Shown here one piece after another: positions 52,233 to 59,535 of a stretch of DNA of 64,000 nt. Origin of the DNA: Heyndrickxia sporothermodurans. Its GTDB lineage: Bacteria > Bacillota > Bacilli > Bacillales > Bacillaceae_C. The notes under the pieces are model-generated. The model ran no database searches. It was not told the DNA's origin and saw only the letters and a list, made by a program, of their open reading frames with translations. The first letter of the stretch is position 1. Each line of letters begins with the position of its first letter. The position numbers and the translations under genes are program-made. Where the stretch lies: positions 51,052 to 115,051 of the forward strand of contig BORH01000015.1 of assembly GCA_018333075.1 (NCBI GenBank). Direction: 5' to 3'.

Positions 52233-52888
52233 GTATGGAACTACTTCTCCTAATAGGAGGATTAGCTCTTTTAGATACATTAAGTCCTGCAACAATTGGT
52301 GTAACCGTGTACCTGCTCCTAACAGAAAAAGAAAAACTTACAAAATGTTTATTAATTTATTTAATGACTGTAGCATTATTATACTTTTTAGTTGGAGTAT
52401 CCCTCATGCTAGGGTTGGGTTATTTAGTTGATACAATTTCAAAAATATTACAAAACCGTATTATTAGTTGGGTTATTTTTATAATAGGTGGGTTATTATT
52501 TATCGCCAGTTTTTTTGTTCAAACAAAGAAAAAACAAACAAAATTACCTGTCCCAAAATCAAAAAGCATTCTTTCAATGTTAACACTAGGATTTACTACT
52601 TTCTTAATTGAAGTGGGAACCGCATTTCCATACTTTGCGTCAATTGGTTTAATGATTAACTCTAATCTATCATGGTTTGAATGGATTTCTATTTTATCAG
52701 CATATAACTTTATCATGATATTACCTCCATTATTGTTATTTACCTTCTATCTCCTATTTAGTAAATGGATTACAAAGCCACTTCAAAAACTACATATGAA
52801 AACTTCTAATAATAAAGGGACAGCCCTTTCATGGATTATGTGTATTGTTGGGTTTATACTAATGTTTAATAGCTTGGATTATTTATAA
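52229..52888 (+). CDS. GAP family membrane protein (Sap-like)
   Basis: 219 residues with six hydrophobic segments. It begins MSMELLLLIGGLALLDTLSPATIGVTVYLLL, where the DxLSPxxIG element of TM1 is typical for the GAP (sulfolipid-addressing protein-like)/LysE-related family that exports small amphipathic molecules. Later blocks fit (LTLGFTTFLIEVGTAFPYFA, ALSWIMCIVGFILMFNSL). Starts inside the MerR gene (4-base overlap). A hairpin follows at 52896-52934. Predicted as an exporter under MerR control; substrate unknown. Confidence 0.75.
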   Translation: MSMELLLLIGGLALLDTLSPATIGVTVYLLLTEKEKLTKCLLIYLMTVALLYFLVGVSLMLGLGYLVDTISKILQNRIISWVIFIIGGLLFIASFFVQTKKKQTKLPVPKSKSILSMLTLGFTTFLIEVGTAFPYFASIGLMINSNLSWFEWISILSAYNFIMILPPLLLFTFYLLFSKWITKPLQKLHMKTSNNKGTALSWIMCIVGFILMFNSLDYL

Positions 52889-52895
52889 TCTTTCT

Positions 52896-52934
52896 GATCA
52901 ATAAGATAAATTAGAAGTATCTTATTGATCTTTA
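52896..52934 (+). terminator. Terminator after the GAP gene
   Basis: A 13-bp stem (52896-52908 with 52918-52930) with a weak T tail. Confidence 0.7.
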
Positions 52935-53107
52935 ACAATATAAAAATCGTGAACTGTTAAATAGGAATTAATGTTAGACTATTAAATACTAATATTATTG
53001 ATTAAAGTGATGAATTTAGAAAAATATCTCTCAAAAACCATGAAACATTAGAACTTTCATTTTCGTCATTAAATAATGATAATTGACATATGGAAAGGAT
53101 ATTAGTT

Positions 53108-53680
53108 TTGAAAAAGCAAAATAGAAATTTACTAATTATCATTCTCCTTGTGATAATAGGAATACTATATATACAATCATTTAAACAACCCAATCCCCCT
53201 CCGAATAAAAACCATTCACAATCTATGCCAACTGAGCTTAATCCGATTGTGAAAAAAAGAACGAATCAATTAATCCAGCAGGCTGCAAAAAAAGGAATTA
53301 CGGTCGTGATTACGGATGATTTCCGAAGTGCGAAAGATCAAGATCAACTTTATCAAAAAGGCAGAACAGTTAGCGGAAATATTGTAACAAATGCAAAAGG
53401 AGGCGAATCCTATCATAATTATGGACTTGCCGTTGATTTTGCATTAAAGACCCCTTCTGGAAAAATTATTTGGGATATGCAATATGACGGGAATAAGAAT
53501 GGAAAAGCAGATTGGAACGAAGTGGTGGATTTAGCGAAAAACCTAGGGTTTACTTGGGGTGGTGATTGGCCTAAATTTAAAGACTATCCTCACTTGCAAA
53601 TGAATTTTGGCTTAAGCATTACCGATTTACAAAATGGGGCAAGACCTGATGCATCGTCCTCAGTAGCTGATTCCTATTAA
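53108..53680 (+). CDS. cwlK: M15 family D,D/L,D-peptidase, CwlK-like
   Basis: About 190 residues. An N-terminal signal anchor (NLLIIILLVIIGILYIQSF) and Pro-rich linker precede an M15/VanY-type metallopeptidase: zinc ligands His103 and Asp110 in SYHNYGLAVDFA, catalytic region DFRSAKDQDQLYQKGR, and HLQM (His162). CwlK of B. subtilis is an L-alanoyl-D-glutamate endopeptidase acting on peptidoglycan, and the WGGDWPKFKDYPHLQM ending agrees with this. A TTG start at 53108 with AAAGGA eight bases away is preferred; the ATG at 53090 has no site. Acts in the cell wall. Confidence 0.87.
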   Translation: MKKQNRNLLIIILLVIIGILYIQSFKQPNPPPNKNHSQSMPTELNPIVKKRTNQLIQQAAKKGITVVITDDFRSAKDQDQLYQKGRTVSGNIVTNAKGGESYHNYGLAVDFALKTPSGKIIWDMQYDGNKNGKADWNEVVDLAKNLGFTWGGDWPKFKDYPHLQMNFGLSITDLQNGARPDASSSVADSY

Positions 53681-53892
53681 GTGGGGATATTTTCGATTAA
53701 CGGACCAGATCTGATTCGTTTATTTCTTTTTCTATTACTAGGATTATTTAATTCTTGTTAAGCAAACGTGAAGTTTAATTTAAGAGGAAGCTTTCCCATG
53801 TGTTCTGCAATATGGATATTTAAGGACTTTTAATGATAAACTAAATTAATATAGAATTATTGCAAGTATATTACAGTATGAGGTGAAAAATA

Positions 53893-54309
53893 ATGGCATT
53901 TCAATCCAAAAATATCTTTATCAATTTACCGGTAAAAGACTTGGAAAAATCCATCAACTTTTTCAAGATGCTAGGTTTTGAGTTCAACCTACAATTCTCC
54001 GATGAGACCACATCTTGTATGATCATCAGTGACAATATCTTTGCAATGATAATGATGGAAGAACGTTTCAAAGGATTTAGTAAAAAGGAAATGGTTGATA
54101 CTACTACTTCATCCGAAATCATTCTTACCTTATCAGCTGAATGTCGGGATCAAGTCGATGAATTAGTAAATAAGGCATTGTCTTCTGGTGGTAAATCTTA
54201 TTGTGACCCTCAAGATCATGGATTTATGTATATATGGGGATTTCAGGATTTAGACGGTCATTTATGGGAAATTGCTTATATGGATGAAAGTGCAATTAAT
54301 CAGGAATAA
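53893..54309 (+). CDS. VOC family protein (glyoxalase/PhnB-like)
   Basis: 138 residues, one vicinal-oxygen-chelate fold: NIFINLPVKDLEKSINFFKMLGFEFNLQFSDETTSCMIIS at the start and a closing GFQDLDGHLWEIAYMD with the conserved G-H-x-W-E-I. Pattern and size match the PhnB/lactoylglutathione-lyase-like proteins that often confer protection from small compounds. GAGGTG lies 8 bases before the ATG. No operon partner; a strong terminator follows at 54391. Confidence 0.87.
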   Translation: MAFQSKNIFINLPVKDLEKSINFFKMLGFEFNLQFSDETTSCMIISDNIFAMIMMEERFKGFSKKEMVDTTTSSEIILTLSAECRDQVDELVNKALSSGGKSYCDPQDHGFMYIWGFQDLDGHLWEIAYMDESAINQE

Positions 54310-54390
54310 ACTTGGCTTGGAGTTAGTTTTTTCAGGTTCAATATGTTAATGGATGATGCAGTATATATCATTTGTATAAAAAAGTGTTCA

Positions 54391-54420
54391 AAAAACCTGC
54401 TTTAAAATGCAGGTTTTTTT
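54391..54420 (+). terminator. Terminator downstream of the VOC gene
   Basis: A 10-bp stem (54391-54400 with 54409-54418) with seven T. Confidence 0.88.
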
Positions 54421-54498
54421 CTTGTTCAACGATTGAGCCGTTTTTTGCTAAATAAAAATAATATTCTTAAATTATTCAAAAGAAGTCATCATTTTCTA

Positions 54499-54545
54499 TT
54501 GACTAAATGGTCATTCAATAATAAAATTATACTGAAAATTCAGTA
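54499..54545 (+). promoter_or_regulatory. Promoter and possible operator of the alpha/beta hydrolase gene
   Basis: TTGACT (54499-54504), 17-base spacer and TAAAAT (54522-54527). The spacer holds TGAC-N6-GTCA and the leader a second inverted repeat, ACTGAA-N2-TTCAGT, suggesting a repressor site. Confidence 0.5.
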
Positions 54546-54563
54546 AAACCAGGAGGGATTACA

Positions 54564-55316
54564 ATGGATTTATATTTCGAAGTCAATGGCGATGGTTATC
54601 CTATTATTCTTATTCATAGTGGTGGAGTTGATTCAAGGGAATGGACATTTTTAGTATCTCTTTTATCTAAGAATTACAAAGTGATTACTTTTGATGGCCG
54701 TGGTGCTGGTAAATCACCATCCCCTATAAAACATGCAAACTATGTTGAAGATCTACTTGCACTTATGGATTACTTAGAACTTAATCAGGCAACAATTATA
54801 GGTCATTCCATGGGCGGACAGATTGCAACCGATTTTGCTCTTAATTACCCTGAAAGAGTATCAAAACTTGTATTAATTGCACCGTCTTTAACTGGTTTCC
54901 CCTATTCAAAAGAGTTTGTACAATATCATAACAAAATATTAGAAGCTGCTCCCAATATAGATAAGATGTTAGAGCTTTCCCTTCATTCACCAACCTATCA
55001 AGTCGTTATTGATAGTCCGCACAAAGATCTCGTTGTTCAAATGCTTAGTCATCATTTCAAGCGCATGCTTAAATGGCCAGCTGATTTCTGCATAAAATGG
55101 CCTCTGCCTCCGGCAATGGAACGATTAGAAGAATTGAATTCCGAAACTTTATTTATTATCGGAAAAATAGACTTGGCAGATAATTTTCGAGTTGCCGATT
55201 GTTTCCGTAAGGTTGCAAACATTCGTTTTATCGAAATAGAGGATGCCGATCATATGCTTCCCCTCACTCATTCTAAAGATTTATATCAAGAAATCACTGC
55301 TTTTATGGAGGGTTGA
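54564..55316 (+). CDS. Alpha/beta hydrolase
   Basis: 250 residues. Nucleophile elbow GHSMGGQ with Ser82, oxyanion motif HSGGVDSREW near 18-27, catalytic Asp in ETLFIIGKIDLADN and His in DADHMLPLTHS. Size and layout are those of small esterases, epoxide-hydrolase-like or 3-oxoadipate-enol-lactonase-like enzymes. No signal peptide. AGGAGGG ends 6 bases before the ATG. A small 26-codon ORF follows within 7 bases. Substrate unknown; own promoter with palindromes argues for repressor control. Confidence 0.87.
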   Translation: MDLYFEVNGDGYPIILIHSGGVDSREWTFLVSLLSKNYKVITFDGRGAGKSPSPIKHANYVEDLLALMDYLELNQATIIGHSMGGQIATDFALNYPERVSKLVLIAPSLTGFPYSKEFVQYHNKILEAAPNIDKMLELSLHSPTYQVVIDSPHKDLVVQMLSHHFKRMLKWPADFCIKWPLPPAMERLEELNSETLFIIGKIDLADNFRVADCFRKVANIRFIEIEDADHMLPLTHSKDLYQEITAFMEG

Positions 55317-55323
55317 TGTTACA

Positions 55324-55404
55324 ATGCCTCTTACAAGCGAAGAGAATGCACGTATTCTCCCTGGAGCTATAGAAGAATTTGAACATAAAAAAACATGGTA
55401 TTAA
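55324..55404 (+). CDS. Possible 26-codon ORF after the hydrolase gene
   Basis: ATG at 55324 with GGAGGG (in the end of the hydrolase gene) 11 bases upstream; reads MPLTSEENARILPGAIEEFE..., ending with TAA at 55404. It could be a true small gene or the start of a longer one that was deleted. No family was recognised. Confidence 0.35.
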   Translation: MPLTSEENARILPGAIEEFEHKKTWY

Positions 55405-55742
55405 CATTGGCGATTTCTCAAGTTCTTATTAAGCTAACAGATGCATTCATCCAATAAGAATGAATGCTGAAACTTATTTTTAACAGGTTAAGTTAGTTAA
55501 ACAAGAAGACTATCGATCTCGAGCTGATAGTCTTCAATATTATTTTCTTAATCCAGTAAAAGACACTTTCCTTCATGGTCTGCGGGAACTCCACCTAGAT
55601 TCTGAATTCGTTCCATATTTTTTGGGCATTTATCTTTATGTCACGGTTTAAATGAATCTTATATTGCGCAAATAATTGAGTACGAATAGTCGAAATTTGC
55701 TTGGACAACATATCCTTAAAATATAATTTAGGATGATGAAGC
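55405..55742. other. Region with terminator and possible decayed gene
   Basis: Contains a terminator (55505-55545). On the minus strand two short overlapping frames (55595-55711 and 55548-55616; the latter ends with NLGGVPADHEGKCLLLD) read like the broken end of one protein with a frameshift, without a recognisable family. Confidence 0.35.
55505..55545 (+). terminator. Terminator-like hairpin
   Basis: A 10-bp stem (55505-55514 with 55526-55535) followed by T-rich sequence; likely end of the hydrolase transcript. Confidence 0.65.
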
Positions 55743-56282
55743 TTGTACAAAAATATTCTGCTATTATTACTTTTATTTAGTATCTTAATTTGTGGTACTA
55801 ATAAAGGAACTGTTTATGCAAAAAAAAGCAATCACCAGCTTGAAGAAATCTATCTCAAAATTGGATATACAACTATAGAAAAAGCTGTAAGAGACTTTGA
55901 ACAGCATTTTAATCAAGATTTAAAACTCCCATTTAGAGTTCCTCCTTTAAACTTTACACATCATTTTGGAAGGTTTAATGATTTAGATGGAGATATAAAT
56001 GACTCTTTTGAAATGGAATTTTTAAATGATAACTTACCAGAAAATCACTATAAAATTGATATTAGACCTATTAAACATGGAATTCCAATCAGGGGTAAGA
56101 ATGTTTCAAAACTCTTTAAACTAAAAAACGGAAATGATGCAACATATATGGATATTTCAGGTTTTAATGTATTAGTTTTTGAAAGAGATAATTGGCAGTA
56201 TGTGCTTAGTATTGATAACAGAGTTTGTAATAAGATAACTCCCAAAACCTTAGTTCAGATAGCCGATTCAATTGGTTCCTAA
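55743..56282 (+). CDS. Exported hypothetical protein
   Basis: 179 residues with a signal peptide (MYKNILLLLLLFSILICGTNKGTVYA, cleavage near 26). The mature protein has no TM and no family I recognise; it contains an acidic DLDGDINDSFEME segment reminiscent of a Ca-binding loop and a KHGIPIRGKNVSKLFKLKNG block. TTG start with AGGA nine bases upstream, so somewhat uncertain. Stands alone, followed after about 95 bases by a small membrane protein. Confidence 0.6.
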   Translation: MYKNILLLLLLFSILICGTNKGTVYAKKSNHQLEEIYLKIGYTTIEKAVRDFEQHFNQDLKLPFRVPPLNFTHHFGRFNDLDGDINDSFEMEFLNDNLPENHYKIDIRPIKHGIPIRGKNVSKLFKLKNGNDATYMDISGFNVLVFERDNWQYVLSIDNRVCNKITPKTLVQIADSIGS

Positions 56283-56377
56283 ATTTGTTATTATTAAAAC
56301 AAACGGAAGCGTTTCTGTAATAAGCAGTAACGCTTTTTTCCTAAAGGAAGTAGTAGTTTTGGGTGAGGTGAGACAAA

Positions 56378-56698
56378 ATGTTAAAAAAGCCATCCACCTT
56401 TGGATTGGTTGCAGCAATATTATCAATAGTTTTATGGTTAATATTAAACTTCTTTAATCCATACTCAAATCAAAATAATAATGATACGACTTTAATAACT
56501 CTTTTTATGCTAGCTTTTCCTGCTTGTTCAGCAATAATTTCCTTTTCTATTTCAAAAAAAATATTAATGTTAGTTGCCTTCATATGGTCTTTGCCTTTAA
56601 GTTTATATTTATTAATGACTCCTAGTATATTTCTATTGTTTGGAATTACTTCATTTACTTATCTATTAAGTTATATTTTAATGAAAAATAATCATTAG
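56378..56698 (+). CDS. Small membrane protein with four hydrophobic segments
   Basis: 106 residues, hydrophobic segments about 8-26, 40-57, 60-78 and 82-100. GAGGTG is well spaced before the ATG. No motif beyond membrane segments; Bacillus genomes hold many such lineage-specific proteins. Possibly in one unit with the preceding exported protein. Confidence 0.65.
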   Translation: MLKKPSTFGLVAAILSIVLWLILNFFNPYSNQNNNDTTLITLFMLAFPACSAIISFSISKKILMLVAFIWSLPLSLYLLMTPSIFLLFGITSFTYLLSYILMKNNH

Positions 56699-56859
56699 GA
56701 ATAATATTCCTATGAATTAAATGGATCCAATCATTTTAATTAACCTTCTCCCCTATATTTATTTGTTTGTCCTTTAGCTAAATATTCACGGTCAATCGCT
56801 TGAGTTGGTCTTACCTTACATACCAATCATGCTTAATCATTTAATATGGAGAAAAAAAT

Positions 56860-56884
56860 AAAAAACCACTCAGAGTGGTTTTTT
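56860..56884 (-). terminator. Terminator overlapping the stop of the spore-type gene
   Basis: Stem AAAAAACCACT with AGTGGTTTTTT around a three-base loop; A and T tracts on both sides. It touches the stop codon of the next gene. Confidence 0.85.
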
Positions 56885-57041
56885 AATCGCGCATTGCTCC
56901 TGCTTCTCGAGAAGTCATTGCACCTTGTCCTTCACTTACATCTTTTTGAATTTCTTGTTTTACATTTTGTGCATCAGTTCCAGCAAATTGCGGCTTCATA
57001 ATAGAACCCATATTCTCTTTAGCTTGTTGACCCTTTTGCAT
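56883..57041 (-). CDS. Small acid-soluble spore protein-like (gamma type?)
   Basis: 52 residues, very Gln/Ala/Gly-rich and polar, without Cys (MQKGQQAKENMGSIM..., FAGTDAQNVKQEIQKD, SEGQGAMTSREAGAMRD). The T-D-A-Q-x-V-K-x-x-x-Q pattern resembles gamma-type small acid-soluble spore proteins, which are amino-acid stores degraded in germination; the match is short and the full repeat is absent. AGGAGG is six bases before the ATG at 57041. Monocistronic, with a terminator at the stop codon. Confidence 0.5.
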   Translation of the reverse strand: MQKGQQAKENMGSIMKPQFAGTDAQNVKQEIQKDVSEGQGAMTSREAGAMRD

Positions 57042-57204
57042 ATAATTCCTCCTAAGTATATTGTTTAACAATCTTATTATTTACAAAAAAGTACAAGCTA
57101 TTCCCCTAATATGGTGAATTCACTTAAAGTATAGGGGTTTTCATTAAACTATTTTTTTGCTATGATAGCCCCATTTTCTTATTCGACTAATGGAGAAGAT
57201 TAGA

Positions 57205-58248
57205 CTATACGAATAATAAGCTAAATATAGAAAATAAAACAGAGAATGCAAGAATAGTTCCAACAACTTTAATATGTCTTTTTCGTCCCATAACGACGAT
57301 TGCAATATATTCACGGATCATTGCGTTTGGCCAATAATAAAAAGCTGTTTTTGAGCCGATTCCTTGGCTATTAAGACCAGCCTGCCTTGCATATATTCCT
57401 GCACGGAAAAGATGGAAATTATTCGTTGTAAAAATACTATTATATTTACCGTTTGGTTTTAATGAATCCATAATTTCTTTTGAAAACAACATATTTTGAT
57501 ATGTGTTTACCGATCGGTTTTCCTGTACAGTATGTTCAATTGGAATCCCTTTTTCAACGGCGTATTTTTGCATCGCTTCTGCTTCAGGGAGATTTTCATC
57601 TGGACCTTGCCCGCCGGAGAAAATAATTGTCGGCGGCTTTGTAACAGCTGCTTGCTTCCTATAAAAGGCAATTGCCTTATCAATTCTGCTTGCTAGAAGA
57701 GGTGGTACTTTATCATTAATTAAACCACTACCAAGAACGATGATAAAATCTTGGTTACGTTTTGGTCTATTAAATTGATATAGGAAATAAGCTGTTAAAA
57801 AATTCGATAAATGTATTAAGCAATATAAAATAATAAGAGATATTCCACCGAAAATAGGTTGAAAGTGCGATGAAAATAAGCTTGTTGGGTTTGTGATTGA
57901 GAATAATATGAATAATAATATTCCTAAAGCTGTAATTAAAGTTAAAGAATTTGCAAAGCGTCTGCCTTCTCTTTGTATTAATATTTTTGCATTAAGAAAT
58001 AAACCAAACATTAAGGCAACCGTACCAAAAGGTATCATAAGAATAAGTGCTACTATAGGAAAAACAACAATGAAATGTAAATAATCATTACCAGATTTAA
58101 AAGAGGCTATAGCACAAAATAAAAGAAATGTACAAATAAAGGTATTAAATAATAAGCCATTGATAATTTTTCTCGGGTCTTTTAAGTAAGAATAAAGAAA
58201 AATAATAAACATAATAAGAGGAATAATTCCAAAATACATCAAGATCAT
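57205..58248 (-). CDS. YdcF/SanA family membrane protein (DUF218)
   Basis: 347 residues. Five to six hydrophobic segments in the N-terminal 160 residues, then a cytoplasmic or external DUF218 domain: IIVLGSGLINDKVPPLLASRIDKAI, IIFSGGQGPDENLPEAEAMQKYAVEKGIP, ENRSVNTYQNMLFSKEIM and TNNFHLFRAGIYARQAGLNSQGIGSKT. The Glu in PEAEAM and the SxNTxxN and FHxxRA motifs are typical. A last TM ends it. The family is linked to envelope maturation. GGAGG precedes the ATG at 58248; a second in-frame ATG at 58239 is possible. Confidence 0.88.
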   Translation of the reverse strand: MILMYFGIIPLIMFIIFLYSYLKDPRKIINGLLFNTFICTFLLFCAIASFKSGNDYLHFIVVFPIVALILMIPFGTVALMFGLFLNAKILIQREGRRFANSLTLITALGILLFILFSITNPTSLFSSHFQPIFGGISLIILYCLIHLSNFLTAYFLYQFNRPKRNQDFIIVLGSGLINDKVPPLLASRIDKAIAFYRKQAAVTKPPTIIFSGGQGPDENLPEAEAMQKYAVEKGIPIEHTVQENRSVNTYQNMLFSKEIMDSLKPNGKYNSIFTTNNFHLFRAGIYARQAGLNSQGIGSKTAFYYWPNAMIREYIAIVVMGRKRHIKVVGTILAFSVLFSIFSLLFV

Positions 58249-58346
58249 ACACCTCCATTTATAGTATTACTTATTGCATTTTCTATATTAAATGATTTTT
58301 AGACTAATGCTTAAAAAATAAAAATTCTGTAATTATGGTGTCTTTT

Positions 58347-58505
58347 TTAGATCTTAAAAATGGATTTGATAGTTGTATTGGTGGTTCCGCCAGTCGATCC
58401 AACTGAAGTTGTATTGTTATGATAGGCTCTACATTCAAATTCAATTAAATATAAAAATGCTGTACGCCTTAAGTGAAGAAGGAAGATTAAGTATATTTAT
58501 AGAAT
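58347..58505 (-). pseudogene. Possible gene remnant (Thr/Gly-rich C-terminus)
   Basis: An open minus-strand stretch ending with ...YHNNTTSVGSTGGTTNTTIKS and a TAA at 58347-58349 reads like the tail of a spore-surface or secreted protein, but has no start codon with a ribosome site and a stop upstream. Weak evidence, noted so it is not lost. Confidence 0.25.
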
Positions 58506-58541
58506 AGGAAAAGAAAATTAAGTATCTTGGAGGAGAAATCT

Positions 58542-58736
58542 TTGATCATTCCATTTATATATATAGGGTGGTTCTTAATACCATTTCTATCAATTATTTT
58601 CTGTCTTAACCTCATTTCAATATTTAAGAAAGTGAATAACGGCGAGAAAACCGCTATCAATACATTCTGGATGACGACTTCATTTACATTAATAGTTTGG
58701 AGTCTTGCAATAATTGCTTCAGCTGGTATTTATTGA
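58542..58736 (+). CDS. Small two-span membrane protein
   Basis: 64 residues from TTG at 58542, six bases after AGGAG. Two hydrophobic segments (about 3-24 and 43-62) flank a polar stretch with KKVNNGEKTAINTFW. No family recognised. Independent unit. Confidence 0.6.
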   Translation: MIIPFIYIGWFLIPFLSIIFCLNLISIFKKVNNGEKTAINTFWMTTSFTLIVWSLAIIASAGIY

Positions 58737-58950
58737 TATTCGAGGAAATAAGTAAAGAGGTGCAACAGTTAGAATACTGCTGTTTTAGGCTTTAGGCAGC
58801 TTTCTTATTGAACTATCGGAGCAGATTTTTATAAGAAGAAAATATTCAATAAAATATATAGAAACCTTTTCATTTTTTATCCGTATTATGTTTAAATCAG
58901 AAATCACAGATTGGCTTGATTACTCTTCTATAGTGTAAAGGGGTTAAGAA

Positions 58951-59286
58951 ATGTTCCAACGGTATCGTGTTAAACCAAGTAAAAGTTCCTCAGTTCTTGG
59001 AATGATTGTAGGTATTATTTTTATTTTTATTGGTATAACTCAAGTCTCTCAGTTTGGTGCATTTGGGATAATTTGGACATTGATTGCAATAGCAATTACT
59101 GGATATCACACTATTAATGTTTTTTCAACTAAAGGGGTAGCAACGTATCAAGTAGATATTCAAGAAAACAATCCCGAGAATAACGAATCTAAGCTTCGTC
59201 AGCTTTATCGTCTAAAGGAAGAGAATATTATTAGTGAGGAAGAGTACCAAAAGAAAAAAGAAGAAATATTAAATACAAAATGGTAA
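58951..59286 (+). CDS. SHOCT domain membrane protein
   Basis: 111 residues. Two TM helices (about 17-32 and 37-53), then a charged linker and a C-terminal SHOCT motif (LRQLYRLKEENIISEEEYQKKKEEIL), a short helical hairpin found at the ends of many bacterial membrane proteins and thought to aid oligomerisation. AAAGGGG is seven bases before the ATG. Followed by hairpins; apparently monocistronic. Confidence 0.85.
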   Translation: MFQRYRVKPSKSSSVLGMIVGIIFIFIGITQVSQFGAFGIIWTLIAIAITGYHTINVFSTKGVATYQVDIQENNPENNESKLRQLYRLKEENIISEEEYQKKKEEILNTKW

Positions 59287-59436
59287 ATACAAGTGAAATG
59301 ATTCAACAATTCATACATTTCACCGTACGATTTTGTACGTGAAAGAGTTAAAAAAATCAGTTGCCAATCCGGTAGCTTTTTTTCTTTTTGAGCAATCTTT
59401 CCATATTAGCTGGAAAAGAAGTGTATAAATTAAATG

Positions 59437-59470
59437 AAAACAGCCTCTTAATTGGAGGCTATTTTCTTTT
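59437..59470. terminator. Hairpin between SHOCT and PBP genes
   Basis: Stem AGCCTC/GAGGCT (59442-59447 with 59455-59460) with A and T tracts; probably serves the PBP gene on the minus strand or both genes. Confidence 0.55.
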
Positions 59471-59535
59471 AAAAATAAAGGTTTGAAAAAATTTTCGTAA
59501 TGAAAATTTTTAACCAAACTTTATTATGTATCATT

